46,567 nt of DNA from Vibrio aestivus (GTDB lineage Bacteria; Pseudomonadota; Gammaproteobacteria; Enterobacterales; Vibrionaceae): contig JYJN01000001.1 in assembly GCA_003263845.1 (NCBI GenBank), forward strand, positions 1 through 46,567, given 5' to 3'. The first letter of the stretch is position 1, and every line of letters begins with the position of its first letter. A program made the position numbers and the translations under genes. Shown here in pieces: positions 1-9,250 of this stretch. The notes below the pieces were generated by a model. That model was given only the letters and a program-made list of their open reading frames with translations, was not told the origin of the DNA and made no database searches.

Positions 1-387
1 TGTCTTTGAAAACCACACCTCCAATCACCACCATAGTAATTGGCATGATGAAATAGCTAAAGAGACCGCGAGTCCATAGCCGTTAATTGGCGCCCACATA
101 AACAGCCAAAGTTGTACCCCCACCAAAAATGACGACACAATTCGAGTTAACCAAAAGCGCGGGTTAAAGCTTGCTAATCGACGTAATATCGACATGACTT
201 GAGGCCAGTTACCATTGATGACAATGAACATTGTGAGTAGAGGAATAGTTAACGCAACTCGCCATCCATAAATCTCTGTGCTGTCGAGTTCTTGCAGCAG
301 TGAAGTATAGGCGAACATAAGAGCAAACAGTCCCGACGCGATAACATTCAGCGTGACACCCAACGGTGTGTTTGTTTTTGTATTCAT
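1..387 (-). CDS. RarD-like EamA/DMT permease, N-terminal part
   Basis: Inner-membrane drug/metabolite transporter of the EamA family, RarD-like; substrate unknown. The visible part has several hydrophobic segments and the family-typical stretch NGYGLAVSL. The chosen ATG at 387 has AAGGAGG a few bases upstream; an upstream in-frame start at 420 lacks such a site. The reading frame breaks near 45-60: after VSL the expected continuation G-Y-F-I-M-P is found in another frame, consistent with one missing base. The gene runs off the left edge. It is divergent from the Lrp/AsnC gene at 539, a common arrangement for amino-acid exporters and their regulator. The family call is firm; the RarD subgroup is less so. 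Confidence 0.8.
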
Positions 388-538
388 AATTACTCCTCCT
401 TGGACGTTGTTTGCAAGCATTTGATATGCTTCGAGATGTGATGAGCTGGTATGATATTTCGCAATGGCTGATAAAGGCGCTCGAAATGTTGGCTATTTGT
501 GAGAAATTTTCTCATAGCGAGCGAAAGGAAGAGATAAG

Positions 539-991
539 ATGGAACTGGATAAATACGATCGAGCACTGCTTGAATTACTACAGGACAACTGCCAAACGCC
601 GTTGCGAGAACTGGCAGAAAAGGTGCACTTGTCGACCGCTTCTGTTCAACGACGGATACAAAAGCTTAAGGACGAAGGTTATATAGAGGCCACTAAAGCC
701 ATCCTCGCACCAAACAAGCTCGACAAAGTCATCACCATCATTGTTGAGGTGCAGGCTGACAACACCAAAACCCCTGATCTTCACGCACTCAAAGAGAGCT
801 TCTCAGGGCCAGAGATACAACAGTGTTACTATGTCACGGGTGATGCAGACTTCGTATTAGTGCTCTTGGTGCCGACTATGGAAAGGTTTCAGGTGATTTG
901 CGATGAGCTGTTTCACGACAACCCAAATGTGAAGTGGTTTAGAACCATGGTGGTATTGGATCGCGTTAAAGCGACGTTAGATGTGGTATGA
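539..991 (+). CDS. Lrp/AsnC family transcriptional regulator
   Basis: DNA-binding regulator of 150 residues, the usual Lrp/AsnC length. The N-terminal winged helix-turn-helix is clear (LRELAEKVHLSTASVQRRI, about residues 21-40), followed by a RAM/AsnC ligand-binding domain (about 65-145) with the conserved CYYVTGDADFVL motif. The start ATG follows GAAAGGAAGAG. It is intact. It sits divergently to the RarD-like permease, so by analogy with other Lrp pairs it probably controls that gene in response to an amino acid; the effector cannot be told from sequence. Confidence 0.93.
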   Translation: MELDKYDRALLELLQDNCQTPLRELAEKVHLSTASVQRRIQKLKDEGYIEATKAILAPNKLDKVITIIVEVQADNTKTPDLHALKESFSGPEIQQCYYVTGDADFVLVLLVPTMERFQVICDELFHDNPNVKWFRTMVVLDRVKATLDVV

Positions 992-992
992 A

Positions 993-1017
993 AAGGCTGA
1001 GTCATATGCTCAGCCTT
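993..1017. terminator. hairpin between convergent lrp-like and MFS genes
   Basis: AAGGCTGAG and CTCAGCCTT form a perfect 9-bp stem with a 7-nt loop directly after the Lrp-like stop codon. On the minus strand the stem runs into TTTTC. It lies between two convergent genes, so it may serve both. Confidence 0.7.
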
Positions 1018-1034
1018 GATAGTTTGAATAAACT

Positions 1035-2229
1035 TTATTGGATTGCGGCAGAATTTATATTGGCATGTTTTGCATGTTGGTTATCTAAATAACCGCTCAG
1101 GCGTGTCAGCAATAGAGCGAATACGACAATTACGGTACCGATCCAAGGTGTGTGCATCAGGCCTGCGTTTGCCACAATCAGGCCACCACCCAAGCGCCTA
1201 GAGCAATGCCTACGTTGAACGCCGCGATGTTGAGTCCTGAAGCCACGTCAACCGCATCGGGTGTGTACTTCTCTGCCAATTTTACAACGTAAACTTGCAA
1301 ACCAGGGACATTACCAAACGCAAACGCACCCCAGATTAGAATAGTCGCGACCGCGGTGATTGGGTTCACTGCCGTAAAGTTGAATACGACAAGTACCGTT
1401 GCTAGGCCTGTGAAAATCACCGTCAGTGCTTTGATAGGTCCCATTGTGTCGGCCATCTTTCCGCCCAGATGTTACCAATCGCCACAGATACACCGTACAC
1501 CAACATAATCAAACTGATGGTGCTTGAGTTAAATCCTGATACTTCCTCTAGGATTGGAGCTAGGAAGGTGAACGCAGTGAATGTTCCTCCGTAGCCAAGC
1601 GCAGTGATTAAGTACACCAACAACAGGCGTGGATGGGCCAGTACTTTCAGTTGTGATGACAAGCGAGTCGCCGGTGGTTGTTTAAGGTTACTTGGTACCA
1701 GCAGTGCGCTGCCAATCCATGCGACCAAGCCCAGAATAGCAACAATAAGGAAAGTTGCTTGCCAACCATAAACCTGGCCTATGTACGTGCCAAGTGGAAC
1801 ACCGGTGACCAATGCAACGGTAAGGCCTGTGAACATTATGGCAATCGCACTTGCGGCTTTTTCTTTTTCTACCAAGCCTGTCGCAATGGTCGAGCCGATA
1901 GAGAAGAACACACCGTGTGCCAACCCAGTGAGAATACGGGCAACAATCAAGGTGTTATAGCCAGGCGCTTGCCAAGCGAGAATGTTTCCTAGGACAAATA
2001 GCGCCATCACGGAAAGCAGAACATGTTTGCGATTCCACTTGCCGGTTAGAGCGGTTAATACTGGCGCGCCCACTGCAACGCCCAGAGCGTAGAGGCTGAC
2101 GAGCAAGCCAGCAGAAGGGAGTGATACGTTTAAGTCGGCTGCATGGTGGGGATTAGCCCAACAATGACAAATTCGGTGGTTCCTATGGCAAAGGCACTGA
2201 GTGTCAATGCGAGAAGTGCTAAAGGCATA
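1035..2229 (-). CDS. MFS transporter (AraJ/sugar-efflux-like), frameshifted
   Basis: Twelve-helix major facilitator carrier of about 398 residues, similar in feel to AraJ/YdhP-type efflux permeases (start MPLALLALTLSAFAIGTTEF; motif-A-like region TALTGKWNRKHVLL). The frame breaks three times: near 2150 (IPTMQPT-stop, with A-A-D-L-N-V in the next frame), near 1460 (before MADTMGPIKAL) and near 1188 (GAWVVA-stop instead of G-G-L-I-V-A-N). Each is consistent with a small indel and the conceptual protein joins smoothly, so sequencing error is more likely than decay. The divergent LysR gene at 2413 is its probable regulator. Substrate unknown. Confidence 0.85.
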
Positions 2230-2412
2230 ATCTTATCTCTCTGAAATATGGATCTTAACTATCTTGTTTTCTACATCTGTCGTGAATGGCACAGATACGT
2301 TTTGTTGGCAGGATTATGCGTGACTAGGTTATTGCGAAAAACAGTGCATTTTACAAATTATTTTTGCTATAAATGCAATAATTAGATTTGATAAGTACAA
2401 GCAGGCACAACA

Positions 2413-3294
2413 ATGCTCACTCGTTCCGATGACCTTGAAATACTTCTGGCCGTAGTGGACAGCGGAGGGTTTTCCGCCGCTGCTGAAGTTTTAGACATAC
2501 AAGTTGCTCGCGTATCACGGGCGGTCAGTAAGGTTGAAAAGCAGCTCGGCATTTCCATTTTGAATCGAACAACGAGGCGTGTTGAGTTAACTCAAGAAGG
2601 TCGCCAGTTTGTGGATGCGGTTCGAGTAGGGTTAGCTCATCTAAATAGCGCTGAAGAAGAGATCATCGCCAAGGGTGAACTGCCCAAAGGGCGCTTATGT
2701 GTCGATGCCGCCAGTCCTTTTATCTTTCACCAATTGGTGCCTTTGGTGCACGACTTCAATCAAGCTTATCCAGATATAGATTTAGAGCTTACATCTAATG
2801 AAGGTTTCGTTGATTTGATAGAGAAGCGAACAGACGTCGCCATCCGCATTGGTACATTGAGCGATTCTACCTTGCACGCGAGGGCACTGGGAAAAAGTCC
2901 GCTGCATATCGTAGCGTCACCTGATTATTTGTCGCGTCGAGGTGTGCCAAAATCCGTCTCTGACTTGAACGTACATGACACCATTGGTTTTACCACACCA
3001 AAAGCACTGAATGCTTGGCCTCTTAAAGGCTTCAAATCGCTAGAGCCGGTATTGACTTCAAGTAATGGTGAAACTGTTCGCCAACTTGCTCTATCTGGTA
3101 ACGGCATTGCGTGTTTATCGGGATTTATGGTTAACAGAGATCTTGAAGCTAACCGATTGGTCTCGCTATTAGAATCGGAGAAGATTACGGATACAGGCCG
3201 TGAGCTAGTCAACGCGGTTTATTACAAATCTTCTACCGTATCGAAACGAATTTCTGCATTTATCGACTTTATCCAACCTAAACTATCTTTATAA
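2413..3294 (+). CDS. LysR family transcriptional regulator
   Basis: Intact 293-residue LysR-type regulator. An N-terminal winged HTH (about residues 5-62, GGFSAAAEVLDIQVARVSRA) precedes a periplasmic-binding-like effector domain (about 90-290). It is transcribed away from the broken MFS efflux gene at 2229, with about 180 bp of AT-rich DNA between them, the standard layout for a LysR protein controlling its neighbour. The amidohydrolase starts 42 bp downstream on the same strand and may be cotranscribed. Effector unknown. Confidence 0.93.
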   Translation: MLTRSDDLEILLAVVDSGGFSAAAEVLDIQVARVSRAVSKVEKQLGISILNRTTRRVELTQEGRQFVDAVRVGLAHLNSAEEEIIAKGELPKGRLCVDAASPFIFHQLVPLVHDFNQAYPDIDLELTSNEGFVDLIEKRTDVAIRIGTLSDSTLHARALGKSPLHIVASPDYLSRRGVPKSVSDLNVHDTIGFTTPKALNAWPLKGFKSLEPVLTSSNGETVRQLALSGNGIACLSGFMVNRDLEANRLVSLLESEKITDTGRELVNAVYYKSSTVSKRISAFIDFIQPKLSL

Positions 3295-3336
3295 CGTGCC
3301 GAGCACTCACATCCAGTTTTGAGCAAGGAAATCACG

Positions 3337-5007
3337 ATGCGAACACGGGGTTTAACCACATTCTTATGGTCACTCGTTGCTATTCCATTTGGAGTGGCGG
3401 CAAATGATGCTTCATTGGTGCTTACCAATGCCAGCATCTACCAACATGCAGGTGCGGATTCGATAGCAATTTCTGACGGTAGAATCGTTGCAGTTGATAC
3501 TCTCGATAAAATCGAGTCTTTGATTGGAAGTAGAACCAAAACCATCGATGTGGAAGGCGCCCATGTACTGCCAGGGTTTATTGATAATCACAACCATGTG
3601 TTTGAAGCAGCGTCGGGTTTAGGGGGGAGCTGTGAACTCAGCCCAGATGCGAGTCTAGAAGATCAAATTCCGTTTTTGGAGGATTGTAAAAGAGAAGATT
3701 CAAATGATGGCTGGTTGATGGGTTACGGTTTCTCGATCGAGTCCATACTGAGCAGTGACAGCGAACGTACGCCTCTAGAGGTGTTGGATGAGGTCTTTCC
3801 TATGCGCCCTGTTGTGATTATGGAGCAAACGTCGCATTCCATGTGGGTAAACAGCGCGGCACTAGCTGAAGTGGGAATAACTAACCAAACACCTCACCCG
3901 CAAGGTGGGCAACTATTGCATGATGAAGAGAGCGGCTTACTCAACGGCATCTTGCTTGATAATGCTGGCGATATCGTGATGGAACACGCTTGGAATAGTC
4001 ATAGTGAGCTGTTTGAACGAAGTTATGAAGGGTTATTAGCAGGGTTAGAAGAAGCCGCAGCCCATGGCATCACAACGATTGGCGATGGGCGTATGTATTG
4101 GCAGCGTGGTTGGTATGAAGTATGGATGCATGCTCAAGAGCAAGAAGCGTTAACTGCGCGAGTTTCCCTTCGCCCGTGGATTTATCCAGCGCAGGATATG
4201 CAAAGGCAACTCGACTATTTGAAAACCATCTATAGCAATGATCATTCTCAGCTACTCCTAGTCGAACAAGTCAAACTTTATAGCGATGGCATCATCATTA
4301 ACGGTACGGCTAAGACGCTAGTTCCTTACCTTGATACTTATTTAGCCAACAAACCGTATGGCCTTAATTACATTCCGCCTAATCAAATGAAGTTGTGGCT
4401 GCAAGCCCTAGCAGGGATTGGCTATGGCGCGCATGTTCACGCTATTGGTGATGGTGCCGTTAGAGAATCCTTAGATGCCATTGAACAAGCAAGAAATCAG
4501 AAAATAGAGAAAGACTATACGCTAACCCATATTGAGCTGGTGGATAAGGAAGACGTATCTAGATTTGCCCAACTAGGTGTCACCGCAGATTTTCAAGTTG
4601 GGTCGGATTATGTGGCGATGCACGATCATCAATGGGCGCAATGGCTGCTGGGGGCTATGAGATCTAAGGCGCTAATGAACGTCAAAGCGATGCACGACTC
4701 TGGTGCTAACGTCACTTTAAGCAGTGATTGGAATGTACACAGTATTAATCCGCTTGTTGGCATTGCGAACAGTTTGAAAATGGCTGAGACCGGTTTACCC
4801 AACATTCATGCGGCCATCGAAGCCTATACGAACAACGCAGCAAAGAGCCTTGGAATAGACGATCTAACGGGATCGCTTGCCGTCGGCAAGTCGGCAGACA
4901 TAGTGATTCTCAGTGAAGACATAACGCAGCTTCCTGTCGATAAAATCGCTCAAACCGACGTCTTAATGACAATACTACACGGGCATGTGGTGTTTAGTGC
5001 GGAATGA
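3337..5007 (+). CDS. exported amidohydrolase (YtcJ-like, amidohydrolase family 3)
   Basis: Metal-dependent hydrolase of 556 residues. The preferred ATG at 3337 follows AAGGA and begins a signal peptide (MRTRGLTTFLWSLVAIPFG, cleavage after VAA), so the enzyme is probably periplasmic. The TIM-barrel metal motif HVLPGFIDNHNHVF lies near residue 75, further conserved His/Asp segments (HVHAIGDGAV; LSSDWNVH) lie near 365-375 and 465, and the C-terminal GSLAVGKSADIVIL closes the composite beta-sandwich. Family 3 members hydrolyse amide or ester bonds of varied small molecules; the substrate is not predictable. Intact. An upstream TTG at 3319 would spoil the signal peptide. Confidence 0.88.
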   Translation: MRTRGLTTFLWSLVAIPFGVAANDASLVLTNASIYQHAGADSIAISDGRIVAVDTLDKIESLIGSRTKTIDVEGAHVLPGFIDNHNHVFEAASGLGGSCELSPDASLEDQIPFLEDCKREDSNDGWLMGYGFSIESILSSDSERTPLEVLDEVFPMRPVVIMEQTSHSMWVNSAALAEVGITNQTPHPQGGQLLHDEESGLLNGILLDNAGDIVMEHAWNSHSELFERSYEGLLAGLEEAAAHGITTIGDGRMYWQRGWYEVWMHAQEQEALTARVSLRPWIYPAQDMQRQLDYLKTIYSNDHSQLLLVEQVKLYSDGIIINGTAKTLVPYLDTYLANKPYGLNYIPPNQMKLWLQALAGIGYGAHVHAIGDGAVRESLDAIEQARNQKIEKDYTLTHIELVDKEDVSRFAQLGVTADFQVGSDYVAMHDHQWAQWLLGAMRSKALMNVKAMHDSGANVTLSSDWNVHSINPLVGIANSLKMAETGLPNIHAAIEAYTNNAAKSLGIDDLTGSLAVGKSADIVILSEDITQLPVDKIAQTDVLMTILHGHVVFSAE

Positions 5008-5103
5008 TTCAAAGTTGTTTATGGGGTAAATTTTACTTGTGCCTTAGCGCAATAGGTGTAGTTTAGAAGCCTAGATTTCTCTTTGTATACCTGCCAAATA
5101 ATC

Positions 5104-5903
5104 ATGAATAAACACGATATTAAGTTCATTGCCGCCGATATGGACGGAACTCTTCTTGATGAGAATAGCCTGCTACCGGAAGGTTTTTATGACCTATATG
5201 ACAATCTGGAACAGCAGGGCGTTATCTTTGCTGCCGCGTCTGGCCGTCAATACTACAGCCTGATTGAAACCTTTGAACCGTTAAAAGATCGCATGATGTT
5301 CATTGCTGAAAATGGCACCATGGTGATGCACCACGGTAAAGAAGTGTATAGCTGCGGCATGGATTCAAGCTCTATCAAAGCCATCATCGAAGAGGCTCGC
5401 GCGATTGAAGGTGCACAGATTGTTCTGTGTGGCAAAAAGTCTGCTTACATTGAAACTCAAGACCCACAAGCGCTAAAAGAGTTTTCCAAGTACTACCATC
5501 GCTGTGAATACGTAGATGATCTCCTTAAAGTGGATGATGAGTTTATCAAAGTTGCTGTGTGCCACTTTGATGGAACTGAAAAGCATGTATTCCCTTCATT
5601 TAATCAGGCGTTTGGCAAGAGCACCAAGTGGTGGTGAGTGCGAAAATTTGGCTTGATGTGATGAATGCAGAGGCATCTAAAGGGGCGGCTATTGAGTTTC
5701 TTCAGCAGTCATTAGGGTTTACTCATGAGCAAACCATGAGCTTTGGTGACTACCTGAACGATTTAGAAATGCTCAAGGCAAGCTACCACTCTTATGCGAT
5801 GGATAACGCGCATCCAAAGCTAAAAGAGATCGCTCGCTTTGGCGCGCCAAGTAATGTTGATGCTGGCGTATTAACCATCATTAAGCAAGAAGTGTTGAGC
5901 TAG
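5104..5903 (+). CDS. Cof-type HAD-IIB phosphatase, frameshifted
   Basis: Cytosolic sugar-phosphate or nucleotide phosphatase of the Cof/YbiV group. HAD motif I DMDGTLLD is at about residues 12-19, motif II is in FAAASGRQ, and motif III/IV GDYLNDLEML with MDNAHP is near the C terminus. One frameshift lies near 5625: the first frame ends STKWW, while S-T-K-V-V-V-S-A continues if one A is restored in an AA(A) run. The start ATG at 5104 follows a weak site; an in-frame upstream start at 5083 is less likely. About 266 residues when repaired, typical for the family. Specific substrate unknown. Confidence 0.88.
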
Positions 5904-5916
5904 TCTTTATACAGGT

Positions 5917-6303
5917 TTAAGCTTGATACAATTCTAAAGGTAAGCCGTCAGGGTCATTGAAAAATGTGAACGGCTTACCTGTGAACTCATCAACTCTGAT
6001 GGGTTCAACTTCAACGCCTACTTTTTCCAAATACCCTGCATATTCTTCGACGGATTCTACACTGAAGGCCAAGTGACGTAGGCCTTGGGCTTCTGGGCGA
6101 GAAGGCCTAGCTGGTGGGCTAGGGAATGAGAACAGCTCGATTTGTCCACCGTCAGGTAGCGCGAGATCGAGTTTGTATGAATCTCTTGCCTCTCGGTAGT
6201 TTTCTGCAATAACTTTGAGCCCGAGAACTTGGGTGTAGAAGTGCTTAGATTTTCCGTAATCTGAACAGATCACCGCGACATGATGTATTCGTTTAAGTTG
6301 CAT
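5917..6303 (-). CDS. VOC (glyoxalase-like) metalloprotein, YaeR-like
   Basis: Complete 128-residue vicinal-oxygen-chelate protein with two paired beta-alpha-beta-beta-beta modules. Candidate metal ligands are in IHHVAVICSDY (His), GQIELFSF (Glu), LRHLAFSV (His) and GLPLELYQ (Glu), the order seen in glyoxalase I-type proteins. The closest known group is the E. coli YaeR/SMU1112c-like family, whose physiological substrate is not settled. It is convergent with the HAD phosphatase gene, with only 13 bp between stops. True lactoylglutathione lyase activity is not implied. Confidence 0.88.
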   Translation of the reverse strand: MQLKRIHHVAVICSDYGKSKHFYTQVLGLKVIAENYREARDSYKLDLALPDGGQIELFSFPSPPARPSRPEAQGLRHLAFSVESVEEYAGYLEKVGVEVEPIRVDEFTGKPFTFFNDPDGLPLELYQA

Positions 6304-6414
6304 CCGCAGGCCTTCCTAATGTGATTTACAATTGATGGGTCTTCCAAAAACTTAGCCCTCATTCTATCACTGTCACAACTGCGCGCATCAATATAGGTAG
6401 AAATGAGATCTCCC

Positions 6415-6676
6415 TTGACTCCGGCGCGGTATTCGGGCTAATTTAGCGCCATCATTTCTGTAGGAGATTACGCCAATATGAATAACTAAACCTGTTATCC
6501 ACTTTTCACTTTATTTTTTGGATTTACAGGGTTAGTAGGCGTAGCTCACTTTCCGATATCTCTTTGCAATTTCAATTGTTTATTTGACCTGTTGATGGTT
6601 AACGTATTGCATTGATCTATCAATTTATTTGCATGTAGTAGCTGCGGCTGATGTCCCTGTTAGACAGGAGCAAATT
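6415..6676 (+). promoter_or_regulatory. long leader of the ABC-F gene with mini-ORF and SD hairpin
   Basis: TTGACT at 6415 could be a -35 element with a weak -10 about 17-18 bp on. A ribosome site (TAGGAG) precedes the mini-ORF ATG-AAT-AAC-TAA at 6479. Just before the ABC-F start, CCTGT-TAG-ACAGG forms a short hairpin that includes part of the ACAGGAG ribosome site. Several antibiotic-resistance ABC-F genes are controlled by leader attenuation, so translational control is possible, but no experiment supports it here. Confidence 0.35.
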
Positions 6677-8251
6677 ATGCCAGTATTACAAGGTCACAAT
6701 ATCGGTCACCAGTTTGAAAATGGTGACTGGCTGTTTAAATCACTCTCATTCACGATGAATCACCTGCGTGTTGGCTTGGTTGGCCGAAATGGCGCGGGTA
6801 AATCCTTGCTCGCGTCAATTATGACGGGCGAGCTGACACCCAGTACGGGAACCATTTCCAAGCCCACCACGTTTGATGTATATCGGCAACACGCTGAAGA
6901 GGCGATTCCTAATGGGTTAACGATCGGAGAATTTTTGGGTAAAAGTTCATTATTGGAGGCGATTGAAGCGGTCGAAAATGGCGACAGTGCATCCCATTGG
7001 TTTGACATTATTGGTGATGATTGGGGAGCCCGAGTTCAATTGAATCAACAGTTGATTAGCACGGGTTTACCCCCAGAACCCAAGCAAGCTTGTAGCTCGT
7101 TGAGTGGCGGTCAACTTGCTCGACTACAACTCTGGAAGTTGCTCCAAAGCGACGTAGAGTTGCTGATTTTGGATGAGCCGTCTAACCATTTGGATCAAGA
7201 AGGGAAAGAGTGGCTGATCGATTCAATGAAAATCTTCAACGGTGCGATTCTACTTATTAGCCATGACAGGCAGTTATTGCGCGAAATGGGGGAGATTTGG
7301 GAGTTATCAGCTCTGGGTATGCGGTCATATGGAGGCAATATCGATATTTATCTCGAGCAAAGCAGGGCAGAGCAGCAAGCGGTAGAACGACGCTTGGCAG
7401 AAGTTGAAAAACAGAAAAAACACCTCGAAAAGCAAGCTCAGTTGAACAGAGAAAAGGCGGAGCAACGTGCGGCTAAGGGCAACAAGGTGCGGCGCGATGG
7501 CAGCCAGCCTAAAATTCTTCTCGATGCGATGAAAAACAAGGCCACGGCTAAAATCTCCAACCGTTTAAAAAATGAACAACTTCGAATGGGCCATTTAAAC
7601 GATCAGTCTAGAGACCTTAAAGAGAGGCAAAAGCAACTTGCTCAGCAAACTCTGCACATGCGAGGGGAGTTAAACAAATCTCGCCGTGTGGTAAATATCG
7701 TGAATGCAGAGTTGCCGTTCACCAACAATCAGCCTTTCAATTTCGCTATTGGTGCCAATGAAAAAGTGCATTTAAAGGGGCGAAATGGCAGTGGTAAGTC
7801 AACGCTTCTCAAAGTGCTTCTAGGCGAGCAGTCTTTAGTTACCGGCCAGCTGAATGTGAATACGCCGCTTTATTACCTCGACCAGCATTTTGGGTTGATT
7901 CATTCTGATTGGACGATGCTAGAGAATCTTACTCGTCAATGTGAAGGGCTGGTAGAGAATGATGCGAGGACCATGTTAGCGGGAATTGGATTTCGCCGAG
8001 ACTCGGTTTTTCGCCATGGAAAGGTGCTGAGCGGTGGCGAGAAAATGAAGCTCTCGATGCTGATTGTTAGCCATCAGAAAGCTCAGCCTTTGCTGCTACT
8101 CGATGAGCCAGATAATCATCTAGATATGGAATCAAAAGGTGTATTGGCCCAAGCACTAAGCAACTATGTAGGGGGATTCATTCTTGTCAGTCATGACGAC
8201 GATTTCGCTCAGGATTCAGGGGTGAACCGAAGTTTTCAACTCAATTATTAG
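6677..8251 (+). CDS. ABC-F family ATPase
   Basis: Cytosolic protein of 524 residues with two ABC nucleotide-binding domains and no membrane segment, so a ribosome-acting ABC-F factor and not a transporter. Domain 1: Walker A GRNGAGKS (about residue 38), signature LSGGQ, Walker B LLILDEPSNHLD. A charged, helical inter-domain linker (about 225-340, rich in K/E/Q/R) follows. Domain 2: GRNGSGKST, LSGGE and LLLLDEPDNHLD. The ATG at 6677 has ACAGGAG upstream; a TTG-type extension to 6629 has none. Roles in the family range from translation-elongation rescue (EttA) to antibiotic resistance; the subgroup is undecided. Intact. Confidence 0.92.
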   Translation: MPVLQGHNIGHQFENGDWLFKSLSFTMNHLRVGLVGRNGAGKSLLASIMTGELTPSTGTISKPTTFDVYRQHAEEAIPNGLTIGEFLGKSSLLEAIEAVENGDSASHWFDIIGDDWGARVQLNQQLISTGLPPEPKQACSSLSGGQLARLQLWKLLQSDVELLILDEPSNHLDQEGKEWLIDSMKIFNGAILLISHDRQLLREMGEIWELSALGMRSYGGNIDIYLEQSRAEQQAVERRLAEVEKQKKHLEKQAQLNREKAEQRAAKGNKVRRDGSQPKILLDAMKNKATAKISNRLKNEQLRMGHLNDQSRDLKERQKQLAQQTLHMRGELNKSRRVVNIVNAELPFTNNQPFNFAIGANEKVHLKGRNGSGKSTLLKVLLGEQSLVTGQLNVNTPLYYLDQHFGLIHSDWTMLENLTRQCEGLVENDARTMLAGIGFRRDSVFRHGKVLSGGEKMKLSMLIVSHQKAQPLLLLDEPDNHLDMESKGVLAQALSNYVGGFILVSHDDDFAQDSGVNRSFQLNY

Positions 8252-8278
8252 TAAGAGTGCTCAATCGCCCCATAACTT

Positions 8279-8302
8279 AAAGCACTGCAACTGCAGTGCT
8301 TT
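8279..8302 (+). terminator. intrinsic terminator after ABC-F gene
   Basis: AAAGCACTGCA and TGCAGTGCTTT form a perfect inverted repeat with a 2-nt centre, ending in TTTTC. It lies 28 bp after the ABC-F stop. Confidence 0.8.
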
Positions 8303-8331
8303 TCAATAAGGTTGAATCTCAACATTTATTG

Positions 8332-8850
8332 TTAGGATGTTTTGCTCGGTTTTAATGGTTTGGTCATTTGCAAATCGATGATTGTTGTACCTTGAAACTC
8401 TTCAGAAACGAAATCCTGCGAAAATTCAAAACCGTGCTTAGAGTAAAATTGAATGGCGGATTCGTTGCTATCAAGTACATACAAGCTGACGACACTCTTT
8501 TTGTTGTTTAACGCGTCTTTTTCTAAGTAGTCTAGAAGGCGACTCCCTAATCTCTGACCATAAACAGAGGGGCAAAGGTAGAGCTTATCAAGCTCTACCG
8601 TGTCATTGCATTCAGGGTGATGATGATAAGACATAAACCCAACGACATGGTCGCCATTATCTGCAACAACGACTGTTCCTGCTTGAGAGTCGAGAGTTTG
8701 TTGCCATTCAGTAATGCGAGATGACACGGTATAACCGTCAATGTAGTCATTGGGCATCAGCCCGTCGAACGCAGCTTTTCAAGAGTTAACATGGATCTGA
8801 GCGATAGCCTGAATATCGCTCTGTCGTGCGTTTCTTAGTTTGGTATTCAA
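8332..8850 (-). CDS. GNAT N-acetyltransferase with internal stop codon
   Basis: Acetyl-CoA-dependent N-acetyltransferase. The intact downstream part (141 residues from 8757) carries the GNAT core: VVGFMSYH, ELDKLYLCPSVYGQRLGSRLLD (acetyl-CoA loop, Q/R-x-x-G-x-G/A type) and the Y-S-K-H-G-F motif. In-frame upstream codons encode the family N terminus, with L-R-N-A-R-Q-S-D-I and I-H-V-N-S, then TGA, then K-A-A-F. The family usually has Trp (TGG) there, so TGA looks like a G-to-A change. The probable start is TTG at 8850, preceded by GGAAG. Either a real nonsense mutation or a sequence error. Substrate unknown. Confidence 0.8.
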
Positions 8851-8922
8851 TGCTTCTTCCGTGAGGCTTAGTGTAGCGTTAAAGATAAATAGACCTAATC
8901 GTATTGCCTTAATTAGACAAAA

Positions 8923-8941
8923 CCCAACGTTAAGCGTTGGG
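8923..8941 (-). terminator. intrinsic terminator after VF530 gene
   Basis: CCCAACG and CGTTGGG pair around a 5-nt loop. On the minus strand the stem is followed by TTTTG, placing it just downstream of the VF530-family gene. Confidence 0.75.
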
Positions 8942-8963
8942 AAGCCATAGCAACAATTTCAGT

Positions 8964-9185
8964 CTATTTACAAAAGGTATCGATATAAAGCGCTTCGACT
9001 TTGTCTCTTGCCCATTGGGTGCGGCGCAAAAATTTAAGAGACGATTTGATAGAAGGGTTGCTGTAGAAACAGTTGATTTGAATTTCGGCGTCTAAACCTT
9101 CCCAGCCATAGTGCTCTTGTAGACGAACGAGTATTTTCTCAAGGGTCAAACCATGCAGTGGGTTATTTGGCTGTTCTTGGCTCAT
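8964..9185 (-). CDS. VF530-family (DUF2132) small DNA-binding-like protein
   Basis: Complete 73-residue cytosolic protein. The sequence ([12 protein letters not shown], then EHYGWEGL and [22 protein letters not shown]) matches the VF530/DUF2132 family, whose structural member from V. fischeri is an all-helical fold considered DNA-binding. Its function is not established. It is a single-gene unit with its own terminator; the deleted insertion sequence at 9251 lies upstream. Confidence 0.88.
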   Translation of the reverse strand: MSQEQPNNPLHGLTLEKILVRLQEHYGWEGLDAEIQINCFYSNPSIKSSLKFLRRTQWARDKVEALYIDTFCK

Positions 9186-9250
9186 GTTGAGGTATTCCTG
9201 ATGTGCTTAATTCAGCGCTAAGTCTAACAGATTCAGGGTTGTCTGTTGGG

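Noticed and set aside
1035..2229. MFS gene as a true pseudogene
   Set aside because: Three breaks are each repaired by a single base, like breaks in core genes nearby; error is the simpler explanation.
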